From Curvularia sp. ZM96 (Eukaryota; Ascomycota; Dothideomycetes; Pleosporales; Pleosporaceae): DNA of 33,696 nucleotides. Below the pieces are notes generated by a model. It saw nothing but the letters and a program-made list of their open reading frames with translations. It did no database searches and was not told where the DNA came from. The stretch is taken from assembly GCA_022457065.1 (NCBI GenBank), contig JAJGBQ010000011.1, positions 1 through 33,696 of the forward strand, in the 5' to 3' direction. Below, piece by piece: positions 10,199-19,671 of this stretch. Made by a program: the position numbers and the translations under genes. Each line of letters begins with the position of its first letter. Position 1 is the stretch's first letter.

Positions 10199-10216
10199 CA
10201 ACTATTAATATAGTTG
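10199..10216 (+). promoter_or_regulatory. Inverted-repeat TATA-like element of the phytase-like gene
   Basis: The sequence CAACTATTAATATAGTTG is a 7-base perfect inverted repeat around a 4-base centre, and contains TTAATATA. It ends 57 bases before the start codon at 10274, a plausible place for a core promoter. Confidence 0.35.
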
Positions 10217-10273
10217 TCCCATGGCTCCTCGACTTCTCCTGTCCAGGCACACGACAGTAAGCTGATCGTCAAA

Positions 10274-11941
10274 ATGCTGTTCGCCACTTCTCTCAGTCTT
10301 TTGGCTTTTCCGGTGTATCAGGCCATTGCTAGCCCCGTTGCCTCTCGCGACCAAGGCTCTACAACCCAAGCTGCTGCCAATGTCACCACGTGCAATGGCA
10401 AGCTCTACACCTACGAAAGACTTGCAGGCTATGGATTGGTGGCAAGCGATGCTCGCGACAAATTTGGAGACACCATTGGTGGCATTGGAAGTGCCATCGC
10501 CTTCGACAAGAAGTCATGGAAATACAGGAAGGAATCCTACGAGGGTGTAGTCTGGGGGCTACCAGACAGAGGTTGGAACACTCAAGGAACTCAGAACACC
10601 CAGACTAGAATCCACAAGTTCAGGGTCAATTTCACGCCAGTAAAGGCCACAGTAGCGAGCCCAGCAAGCCCAAATCTTGAGGTCTCATACCTCGACACTT
10701 TGCTTCTCACTGGTCCCGATGGCACACCACTGACTGGTCTGGACCCCACTACTTCCATCATATATCCGGGATTCCCTGAGCTTCCCTTGGCGAAATGTAG
10801 GTTGTAAATCTTGGCTTCAAGAGTATCTCACTGACCAACACAGATGTCGGAAATGGATTTGGTCAGAACGGTACTGGCGGTGCTCGTGTCTCTCTCGACA
10901 CTGAAGGTCTGGTGCTCGGAGACGACGGGACGTTTTGGATCAGTGATGAGTATGCTGCCTATGTGTACCAGTTCAACAGCAAAGGCAAGATGATCAAGGC
11001 AGTTCGTTCCCCTGATGCCTTTGTTCCCCAGCGCAACGGCACCGATAGCTTCAGCGCCAACTCGCCACCGGTCTACGACCCTGACTTTGAGATTGTGCCT
11101 GGGGATCCTACGAGTGGCCGGGGTAACAACCAAGGCCTAGAGGCTCTGACCGCCAGTCCGGACGGCAAGTACTTGTACACGATGCTTCAAAGTGCTGCCA
11201 TGCAGGATGGTGGCAGCTCCTCCAAGAAGCGCCGCAATACTCGTCTTCTCAAATACCGTGTCAAGGGCCAAAAGACAACTTTGGAGGCCGAATATGCTGT
11301 TCAGCTTCCAGTACTCTCCACGGGTCGCATCGCTAGTCAGTCAGAGATGCACTACATCTCGGAAACGCAGTTTCTCGTCCTCGCGCGTGATTCAAACGCA
11401 GGCAAAGGAGCCGAAAGCACAGAGTCCATCTACCGCAATGCCGATGTCATTGATATTACGAATGCTACTAACCTGGCAGGAACGGCGGCAGATGCCATCG
11501 GTGGACAGATTGCGAGCAAAGATGGCCAGTTGAAGAGCGATATCGTACCCGCTACTTACTGCCCGTGGCTTTCATACAACAACAATGACGAGCTAGGCAA
11601 GTTTGGTCTTCACAACGGCGGTAACCAGGATTCGACGCTGCTCAATGAAAAATGGGAGAGCTTTGCCATGCTGCCGGTTGACGAGCAAGACGAGATTGGT
11701 AGAAGCAGCAGGCAGCAAGAGGATGAGGGAAAGCAGTACTATCTCGTGTCCTTTTCAGACAATGACTTTATCACACAGAACGGTAAGACGGGCTTCTCGA
11801 GGTCACTTCCGTTTGACTAACGCTTTTACAGGCTACATAAATTTCGGTCAAAACAAGTATGCGGACGCAAGCGGGTACAGCATAGACACTCAGATTCTTA
11901 TCTTCAAGGTCAAGCTACCCAAGGGGGCAAACCCATTATAG
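10274..11941 (+). CDS. Secreted phytase-like esterase (esterase-like activity of phytase family, PF13449 type)
   Basis: The family is a beta-propeller-like group named from a bacterial phytase with esterase-like activity; fungal members are secreted or vacuolar and their substrates are poorly defined. Three exons are read: 10274-10796, 10844-11782 and 11832-11941, giving 523 residues. Introns are 47 bases (GTAGGT donor, ACACAG acceptor) and 49 bases (GTAAGA donor, branch-like GACTAACG, TTTACAG acceptor). The start was chosen because it begins a clear signal peptide (MLFATSLSLLAF, cleavage near residue 20). Family-typical pieces include the Tyr/Gly-rich segment near residues 45-75, YEGVVWGLPDRGWN, GFGQNGTGG, DGTFWISDEYAAY and GNNQGLEALTASPDGKYLY. 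Several N-x-S/T sites fit secretion. An in-frame start at 10214 would hide the signal peptide and is less likely. The frame is intact throughout. Confidence 0.87.
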
Positions 11942-12401
11942 GCTTGAATGGAGTTTGAGAGCATGACTAAGATGCCACTGGGTAGCTGTAAAGGGTGGAG
12001 AGACAAGGCATGGTTCTTTGTAGATAGTTTGTGATTGATAAAGATAAAAACTGTAAATCTTGGAAGGCTTTTTTGGCACACGCAGTAGACGTCGTATTCA
12101 CGTACAGAAGTGAACTAGGGAAGGTAGAGGCTAGCTTCATAAATAGTCACATGCTAGCTTTATGGTATGCAAGGCGGTTGTTAGGAAGATAAGCTTGAGT
12201 TGTGAGTTGTTGTGAGATGAGATGGAATGCTACACGGCAGAGCGAGCGGAGGCGGAGGTGGGGATGGTGCAAGTGAGCTTCGGGGACCGGTGCACAGACG
12301 GCATCTGATTGGCCTTGGAGCTGGACCCTGGAACTATGTTGATGTGGCATCTCAACCAAGCTGGAGTTTCAAACTCCAATTCCTCTCGTCACACTGGAAC
12401 A
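11942..12401. other. Intergenic between the phytase-like and glucosidase II beta genes
   Basis: This 460-base spacer separates two plus-strand genes. It should hold the 3' flank of the first and the promoter of the second. Nothing else was recognised. Confidence 0.4.
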
Positions 12402-14216
12402 ATGGGGAGAAAGCACGTATCCTCGCTTGCCTTGATACTTCCTCTTCTCGCCACCACGGCCGATGCGGCCTCAGAACCCGCCCGGCCGCGAGGCGTAGGT
12501 CCGGAGTGTATGTTGCACCCGCTTGCAGCTCATAGACAGCTGCATTGAATGGAGCTCTGCATGCTGACAGCCAATGTCTAGTTGCAAAGTACTACAAGGA
12601 CGCTGAGACATTTACTTGCATCTCGAACCCTTCCATTAAACTCCCCGTTGCGCGTCTGAACGACGACTACTGCGACTGCCCGGATGGCTCCGACGAGCCT
12701 GGCACCTCGGCCTGCTCGTACCTCTCACCACTATCCCCACCACAGCCCGTAGGTACCGATGGCAAAGATGTAAACACTACACCTGCTCTGCCGGGCTTCT
12801 ACTGCAAGAACAAGGGCCACCAGCCTAGCTATATTCCTTTTACTAGCGTCAACGACGGCGCCTGCGATTATGAGCTCTGCTGCGACGGGAGCGATGAGTA
12901 CGAACATGTGGGAGGTATCAAGTGTGAAGACCGCTGTGCGGCTATTGGAAAAGAATGGAGGAAGGCAGATGAAGCGAGACAAAGAGCCTCGCAGCTGCTA
13001 GGCAACGGCGAAAGAGTTGGTGGCTGATGCTGGACGCCTGCGCAAGGAGGTCGAGGATCGCATCCAGACACTCAAGGCTCAAATCGAGGGTGCGACACTG
13101 AAGGTTGACGGGCTGACCAAGAGCCTAGCCGAGATTGAGAGGGCAGAGCGTGGCAAGATAGCCAAGGGCGCAGGCAAGGGCGGCAAAGTCACTGTATTGG
13201 CTGGTCTGGCAAAGCAGCGGATTCAAGAGCTCACTGACAACATCCACCGCTTGCGCAACGAGAGGGACTCTGCGCGAGCCAGAGTTGCTGATCTTGAGGG
13301 CATGCTAACCCGCTTCAAGGAGGAGTACAATCCCAATTTCAACGACGAGGGCGTAAAGCGCGCAGTACAGGCATGGGAGAACTACGCTGCGCAAGAACGG
13401 CCAGGGCCCAACGAGGCTCTGGATCGAGACCTTGATGACATTCTCAAGCCAGACTCTGAGAGCGCTATCAATTGGGATGACTTTGAGAAAGTAGAGGAGT
13501 CTGACGTCGATCTCCGTGAGTCCAAATCCAACAGTACTCTTGATTCAACAGCTGACCAGTATGCAGTTTACCAGTTTGAAGAATACCTGCCTGAATCTAT
13601 CCGAAGCTGGGTCGACGGCAAGCTTCGCGACCTGCGCATCATGCTCATCGAGAATGGGATCCTCGCCGACCCAACATCTGCGGACGCTCCTGAACCCAAG
13701 GCAGTTACCGATGCAAAGTCGCAGCTTGAGGCGGCAAAGAGGGAACTCGAGAACGACAAGTCTGAACTAACCAGGCATGAAGAAGATCTCACCAAGGACT
13801 ATGGCCCTGACTCTATTTTCCGTGCATTGAAGGACGTCTGTATTTCCACTGACTCTGGTGAATACACATATGAGCACTGCTTCCTGTCCAGAACGACACA
13901 GAAGCCCAAGAAAGGTGGCGGTCACACAGGCATGGGCAACTTTGTCCGCATCGAGTCGATTACTGTTGATGAGGAACTACCTGCAGATGGCAAAGGCCTG
14001 GGTAGTGGCGAGCGTATTGCTCTCAAGTATGAGAATGGTCAACATTGCTGGAACGGTCCCAACAGGAGCACGCTGGTCATTTTGGCGTGTGCAGAGAAGG
14101 ATGAGCTCTGGAAGATTGTCGAGGAGGAGAAGTGTGTATATAGGATGGAAGTGGGTACACCGGCTGTGTGTGGTGTGGAAGTTCAGAAGGCTGTGCCTGA
14201 ACACAACGAGTTGTAG
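12402..14216 (+). CDS. GTB1: Glucosidase II beta subunit (PRKCSH/Gtb1 type), frame broken twice
   Basis: This is the non-catalytic subunit of ER glucosidase II. It retains the alpha subunit in the ER and presents N-glycans for glucose trimming in glycoprotein folding control. A signal peptide (about 1-22) precedes RPRGVGPEF, then cysteine-rich repeats with DDYCDCPDGSDEPGT and DGACDYELCCDGSDE. A charged coiled coil follows. An MRH mannose-6-phosphate-receptor-like domain lies at about 439-549 and contains GQHCWNGPNRS and EEEKCVYRME. The C-terminus is HNEL, an ER retrieval signal. Introns are 12508-12581 (74 bases) and 13516-13566 (51 bases, multiple of three without stop). Two bases seem missing, near 12989-12992 and at 13013-13014. 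Between these points the third frame reads AAARQRRK and then ELVADAGRLRKEV, as the family expects. Unrepaired, the first half stops at 13027. The repaired protein is 563 residues, and the length sum is an exact multiple of three. The symbol follows yeast/fission-yeast usage. Confidence 0.9.
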
Positions 14217-14734
14217 GCGAGCGTATATGGAACAATGAGGTGCTCTGGGCGTACTGCGGTTGATTCGCGTTGCTTGGATAAAAGATGACTAGATCTGAGT
14301 TGTTGTCAAGATACTGAAAGCAGAATATACCCAGTCTGTGGTTTTGCAACTGTTAGACGTATTGTGAGAGATGTATCGAAGACGCTGTGTAAAAGCTTAA
14401 GGAATGTCGATATAGCGATGTGTATGTGGTTCAGACTAGTAAAATGATTGTGTCTGCTGAACTGATCATCCGAATGTCCAACAAATGCATACTCAGCTGG
14501 GCAGGTCTACTAAGCGACAGCCAGCACTATATTCAATCGCGGCGGTGTATTCCCACTATCTACGCCGCTGTTATCGATAAACTTTTTTGTCCCCCGTCCC
14601 GCAACCCCGCCAACTTTTTTTTCGGTCAACACTTGACGCGTCTCCCAAGTCACATTTTGGGTCTATTTTCACATCCATTCGCTGGACAGCACCTTCGAAA
14701 AGAGAGGAAAAAAGGCAAAAAGAAATCAGCCACA
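14217..14734. other. Intergenic between the glucosidase II beta and GCIP-like genes
   Basis: The 518-base spacer holds the 3' flank of the first gene and the promoter and leader of the second. The leader just before the start is pyrimidine-rich and then A-rich. An open frame continues upstream from the GCIP-like start to 14420, but its sequence does not resemble the family, so it was left out. Confidence 0.4.
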
Positions 14735-15937
14735 ATGTCGAAACCAAAGGACCTCTCCACCCTCATTGAAGTAACAAAAACCACACAAACACTCATCGCA
14801 CACTACCAATCGTCGCTCACACCCAGCAAAAACAATGCCCTCTCTACCACCACCGCTGCTAGGGTCTCATCAGCCGAGATACCCAATCCCCTCGAGCTCC
14901 TCAACTCGAGCACTACGCTGCTAAAATCGCACACGACCACCCTCTCGCTGCTCCTCATCAACCCGCCGCTAACACCCTCTGCCGTCGTGACCAAGATGGG
15001 CAACGTGAGCGAGGGCCCGCTCAGCGGCATGGTGGCCGCCGCAAGCTATGTGCCTGGGCCCGGGCAAAGAGGAGATGTGGGCGACATTATGCGAGCGGAG
15101 ATGCGAGCGCAGGTGAAAGCGCTACTGGGAAGTTGGAGCGAGGTGTTGAGCGTTGTGCTGCGGATTACCGAGAAGATGAAGCAAGGAAAGAAGGGACAAC
15201 AGTCTGTGACGGAGGCAGAGAAGCAGGAAGTGCTGGCTGCGACGGGCGTAGTGTGGGATGCGTGCGACACCGTGGGGCGGCTGTGCAGCGAGGGCGTGGT
15301 AGGGCTCGTAGTGAAGAAGGCACAGGCGTTTCGAGCGGTGCTGATGGATGCGATTGAGGAGTTGAAGGAGTGGGGGGAGGATGTGGACGACGACGAAGAT
15401 GAAGACGAAGACGAGGCGCAGGGCAGTGATGACGACGAAGACGAAAACGAACTTTTCGGCACGGAGAAAAAGCTAGGCAAAGGTGACGAGGCACTCAAGG
15501 CGCTGTTGGAGCATAGTCTCAAGAAGCTCAAGATGATGGGCATTTTGTACCAGGCGCTGGTGAAGAGGCGCCTGAAGACGTATCCTGCGTCGTCGATTCT
15601 GGAGCCTACTGCGTCTACCACCAACAACAGCAACAACAACAGGATACGGGAAATTAAAGAGGGAGGAGAGGATGACAAGGAGGAGACGAAGCAACAGCCG
15701 CCCAGCCAGAAACTCAACGAGCTTATGCGCCTGCTCAAAGACATTCCGGAAACCGTGGATGATATTGCTGCAGCGTTTTACGACCTCGATGCTGACGAGG
15801 CGAGGGAGACACTGGATAAGTGCTGTCAGGAGGCCAAGGCGGCAGTGCGGCTGGTGGAGAAGAGCTGGAGTGGCGAGGACGACGAGTTTACGACTTGGTC
15901 TGGGAAATGGGTTGGGGCTTTGGAGGAGGTTGCGTGA
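14735..15937 (+). CDS. GCIP / cyclin-D1-binding-protein-1-like protein
   Basis: This resembles the Grap2-and-cyclin-D-interacting (GCIP/CCNDBP1) family, helical proteins reported in animals to bind cyclin D and bHLH factors; the fungal role is not established. It is a single exon of 400 residues. The start at 14735 follows CCACAATGTCG, a good fungal context, and opens with MSKPKDLSTLIEV. The N-terminal two thirds are amphipathic helices. A very acidic tract (Asp/Glu, about residues 218-240) separates them from a C-terminal helical part containing ALVKRRLKTYP and LMRLLKDIPETVDDIAAAFYDLD. The frame is intact. It is convergent with the CFEM gene 362 bases away. Confidence 0.75.
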   Translation: MSKPKDLSTLIEVTKTTQTLIAHYQSSLTPSKNNALSTTTAARVSSAEIPNPLELLNSSTTLLKSHTTTLSLLLINPPLTPSAVVTKMGNVSEGPLSGMVAAASYVPGPGQRGDVGDIMRAEMRAQVKALLGSWSEVLSVVLRITEKMKQGKKGQQSVTEAEKQEVLAATGVVWDACDTVGRLCSEGVVGLVVKKAQAFRAVLMDAIEELKEWGEDVDDDEDEDEDEAQGSDDDEDENELFGTEKKLGKGDEALKALLEHSLKKLKMMGILYQALVKRRLKTYPASSILEPTASTTNNSNNNRIREIKEGGEDDKEETKQQPPSQKLNELMRLLKDIPETVDDIAAAFYDLDADEARETLDKCCQEAKAAVRLVEKSWSGEDDEFTTWSGKWVGALEEVA

Positions 15938-16299
15938 GAATGAGTAGGCTGTATAGAACAAGGCATGCATAGGAGCACTCATCCTCTAAGACAATTCCCC
16001 ATTGATGGATTGATTTGAGATCACAGCATGACGGTGTCGATACACAGCAAAGCACACATGCAGACGAACGACCAGACATACAAACGTAAAAATTAAGGGT
16101 ATTCGATATTCTTATCTTAAGTAGTGCGTACAAATTCCCACAAGTGAATAGCAATACTCATGTTCGCCTCTCTCCACATGCTAGAGGAAGAAAGCAAAAA
16201 AGAAGATAAAAGGTATATGTTTATTCCATCCTCATCCTCATCTCATCCACCAACTACCCCCAAAACACACTGCCCGTCCCGAGAAGGATAGAGAGGTGC
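15938..16299. terminator. Convergent 3' regions of the GCIP-like and CFEM genes
   Basis: Two genes end facing each other here, so this 362-base spacer should contain both polyadenylation regions. It is A/T-richer than its flanks, with short A and T runs. No discrete polyadenylation signal was assigned and no other gene is visible. Confidence 0.45.
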
Positions 16300-16992
16300 T
16301 TACAGACCGAAAGCGGCGGCGGCGAGACCGAGGGCAACGGCACCGATGGCGGCAGCGTTGCCAGAGGCAGCACCAGTCGACTGAGCAGGGTTGGAGGTAG
16401 AGGTGCCAGAGGCGGCGGGAGCACCAGAGGGGCGGCCGGAGGCAGCGCCGGAGGGAGAAGGAGCGGCGCTGTTGCCAGCGGGGGAGGAAGGACCAGGGGT
16501 GCTGGCGGCAGTGCCAGTGGGGATGTCACTGAGAGTGATGCCGGCTTGGGCGCAGAGACCGGAGACGGCAGGGATGATCTCTGTAGTGGATTGATTAGAA
16601 TGTTTCATTCGAAACGAGACAGCAAGGGGCTGAGGGAAGGTGACATACTCAGAGCCTCTTCCTGGGAGCACTTGGTGGGAACGCAAGCCATGAGAGCTTG
16701 CTGCATGGGCTCACGGCCAGTAGTGCACTGGCACTTGATGTCGGTGGAACCGCACTTGGAGGCAGGCAGAGCAGCGACGAAGCAAGGAATCTAAGGGGCC
16801 AGTTAGTCAACTACTTGGCGTTGAAAGATGGTGGTGTGCTCTTGTCCAGTGCACTGTTTGTCGCGTCGCCAGAACAAGAAGCACCCGTAGAAATTGATCA
16901 CTTACAGCGCACTGGGGGACCTGAGAAAGGTCCTGAGCGCCGGTGAAAGCGAGGGTAGCCGCGAAGGCAAGGACGGTAGCTTGGAAACGCAT
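16300..16992 (-). CDS. GPI-anchored CFEM-domain cell-wall protein
   Basis: CFEM proteins are fungus-specific extracellular proteins with an eight-cysteine fold; some bind heme and others act at the cell wall or as effectors. Three exons are read: 16992-16906, 16790-16649 and 16580-16300, giving 169 residues. Introns are 115 bases (GTAAGT donor, CCTTAG acceptor) and 68 bases (GTATGT donor, CTACAG acceptor). The signal peptide covers about 1-19 (MRFQATVLAFAATLAF). Eight cysteines fall at 28, 32, 42, 49, 51, 65, 70 and 86 with CFEM spacing, and Asp46 sits where the heme-coordinating Asp lies in heme-binding members. A Ser/Pro/Ala/Gly-rich stalk (about 98-150) leads to a hydrophobic C-terminal tail typical of GPI attachment. 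The frame is intact. Confidence 0.92.
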
Positions 16993-19671
16993 GTTTGTTT
17001 TGGTGGGTGGTGGTGTTTGTGTGAAAGGGTGGTGTTGGTATTAAGGATTGACTGGAATGGGATCACGGAGGATTTTTGCGCAAAAAGTAAGATGGAATCG
17101 AAAGCCACTGAAGACTTGGAGAAGGGAAAGAGGGACCTTATTAACATACACAGAGGGTGGGGAACTAAGCTGAGAAAGGATGGAAGGGGCAGGGTAAGGT
17201 TTACGCAAAGGGCCGGTACCTCCACGATTAACTCGACCAAGAGGTGGTATCGGCAACAATAGTGGCTCGGCGAAATCGATTCTTAGGTCGACTTACAGGG
17301 ATCGACACTAGGGGTAGTGGTTGTTTTGAGTCTTGTTGGCGCAGGTGATGGTTGCCGGTGGCGCATGGTCCCAAGGTTCATGCCTCCACGTCTCAGTCGA
17401 GCTGCAAGTCGGCCGCCATGCAGTCTCTTCATTACAACTGTGTTCATTGCCAGATGCGCAATATCGTGGCCGTGTTATGATGCAACGCTCACGGCGGAGA
17501 GAAGCGCTTCTATTAGACCGAACTGCTTGTCATGAACGTAGACAGCGTAAGCACTTGCCGGCTGGGAAGTCGGGGGGCAAGCCAGCTCAGGGCACTATTA
17601 AGGTTTGGCTCGTCGCGGCATCTTTGCACTAAAAGTGGTTAGCGGCCCTAGCAAGTGGAGCTGGGGTCTCCGCTGACGATAGTTGCGCTTTGGGAGTGTT
17701 GATCGATAATTTGGCTGCTGATTGTGATTTGGCAGTGGCATGAGAATAACATAAGCAGAGTGGCAATGCATGTATCACTCGTGCGATGGCAAAGTGCGCT
17801 CCTGCTCGGCTGCAAGGGTTTGAAGGGAAAAAGAAAGCTTTCCGTGACCGTTGAGGGAAAACGGGTCCATCGGGGACCCTCCCGTGCTTACTTTTTCTAT
17901 GGCAGATTCCTTTTGCTTCTGTATGCGGTGCCTCTTGCATACACCAAGGAACGGCGCATGGGGATAGCGTAGTTGTGAGACAGAAGCATCCACTTCCAAG
18001 ATGCAAGGCTGCCGGAGTGGCGCTGGCGTACAAGAGAAGCGAAGAAGCGTACTTAGTCGCAAGCAGACGATAATGTGGCGGGGAGCTGCCCTACGGTGCT
18101 TCTCGAACAATTGGCCGCGCGGCCAAGGCTGACATCAGATGTTGTGGGTTGTGCAATTTGGTTGAGCGGCTGGTCATACTCATGTCGGCATAAAATGCGA
18201 AGTAAACCGATTGCATTGACATTGACGGTTGGTGTCTGGTGTGGTTGTCTGCATCGAGGTGGATGAGTAAAGAGAAGGCCGCTAAGAGAAGTGGGGATGC
18301 AGGTACGCGATGGACGCCTTGCCTGCATGCGTCTATCCATAGACGCCACCTCGAACGCCCCTTGCTCGTCAAACTTGCTCTCTCTGTTCTTCCCCTATTC
18401 ATCGCTTCTTGCTAGTATCTTGTCGAATGCGTCGTGATTGTCCCTGCTGTATGTGTGCTGCCGCGTAACCCTTGAGTGCATGTCGAGCTCTGGCCCAAGG
18501 CGAAGTGCGTTGTTGCCGTAAGAAGGCGGTTCTCGATTTTCACGCACGGGCTACGTCAGCCTGCGCGCCAAGCGACGGGCTCTGAAACATGGGCCCATGA
18601 ATCAAGTGTTGCGGGTTAATGGACAGCATTCCAGGCTGTCTCGTCTCGTCTCATTTCGGCTTTGCAGGGCTGGTATATTTGCTTTTCCATGTCTGCAGCG
18701 GTGTGATGGCAACGGCAGATGAGCGCACGAGCTCGGCATTGCATTTCGAACCTGCTAGAGCCAGCACGTGGTGACCCAGGCCTGCAACATGCCCGGCTAT
18801 GTGTTTGCTGACATTGATTTCCTTCTTCTTTTCCTCCAGAGTACACTCTGTCAACCCAAAACAGCCCATCAAACAAACAAATAAATGAAAACAAAAAAGC
18901 TTCCCATAGTGTACTTGAACATACTTCGACTTTGGTCGGAAACGTCGGCATTACACTGACCACCACATGCGGAGAAGCCCCGTGAACCCTTGGCTTTGCA
19001 CTGGTGGTCTTTGCACAACCCGCCCAACGCCTCTCCATCACACACGAGAACGTTTCTCCTCAGGGACAATATGCATGGTACTTCGTTTTATTGAACGCTA
19101 CAGCCGCCGCCTAACTGACAGACGCAATCCACTAGCAAACGCGAACAGATTTTACAGGAAGCCGACGTTAGCGGCCGGTAGTATATTTTCGACTTGGATG
19201 AACATTCAAGCTGCCTCCCGATCCGGCTCAGATCAAGTGCCCTCGAAACTTGCGTGATGCGATTGCGCTCTACTAACACCGTGTCCAGCCCGGTGCCGGG
19301 TCGCAGTCTAGCCCAAACCCTTCGTCCATCATGAAACAGGTCTTTGCACCGGAAAAAGTATAGAATCGAGAGGTATATCGCAGAGATACTGGTAAAGAAA
19401 GAGATCAAGGAAATAACCTAACAAATAACGCCGTGGTCACAGACATGGCAGAGCGAAAATACAGTAGAGTAAAGGGAAAAAAGGCTTCGTCTGACAGACG
19501 AGCAAGCGTAAAACTGCTACTGCTGTAGATCGCAGGCAGAAAGAACGGTAAGGTAAAAAGAAAAGGTAGAGTAAAAAGACACGATAAGAGAAGAGAAGGA
19601 GTGAAAAAAAGCCACCCGGGAAGAAGAGAAAAGATACCAGAGAGAACCACACATGACTCCAGGCACACCAT
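16993..19671. other. 2.7 kb sparse intergenic region
   Basis: The left few hundred bases should be the CFEM gene promoter. The right end is the 3' flank of the large disordered-protein gene. Open frames on both strands are short and without recognised domains. The only piece that looked at all gene-like is a possible two-exon minus-strand gene at 18651-19069, reported separately. No repeat, transposon remnant or RNA gene was seen. Confidence 0.45.
18651..19069 (-). CDS. Possible small two-exon cysteine-containing protein (speculative)
   Basis: An exon ending at 18925 reads as a cysteine-bearing stretch with GGLCKDHQCKAKG and FSACGGQCNADV and good codon use. It is followed by a GTATGT donor at 18924 and a TTGACAG acceptor at 18848 (77-base intron). 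The joined frame continues through KCTLEEKKKE to a stop at 18651. Six to seven cysteines result. Against it: no ATG or signal peptide could be placed for the first exon (the frame opens after a TAA just upstream), no clear branch point was found, and no family is recognised. Treat this as a candidate only. Confidence 0.2.

Larger units (their letters stand above)
9477..10273. promoter_or_regulatory. Divergent promoter region between the orphan gene and the phytase-like gene
   Basis: The two flanking genes are transcribed away from this 797-base spacer, so it should carry both promoters. On the right side it holds a perfect 10-base palindrome with a CACGTG core (10105-10114) and an inverted-repeat TATA-like element (10199-10216). 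A minus-strand frame of 80 codons at 9556-9798 has no recognisable family. Confidence 0.5.

Noticed and set aside
12988..13020. An intron to explain the glucosidase II beta break
   Set aside because: There is no GT-AG pair of workable size, and the three frames in succession reproduce the expected family sequence if two single bases are restored.
15046..15744. 232-codon minus-strand frame, Ser-rich
   Set aside because: It is the antisense shadow of the acidic GCIP-like gene; Asp/Glu codons read as Ser/Phe/Leu on the other strand.
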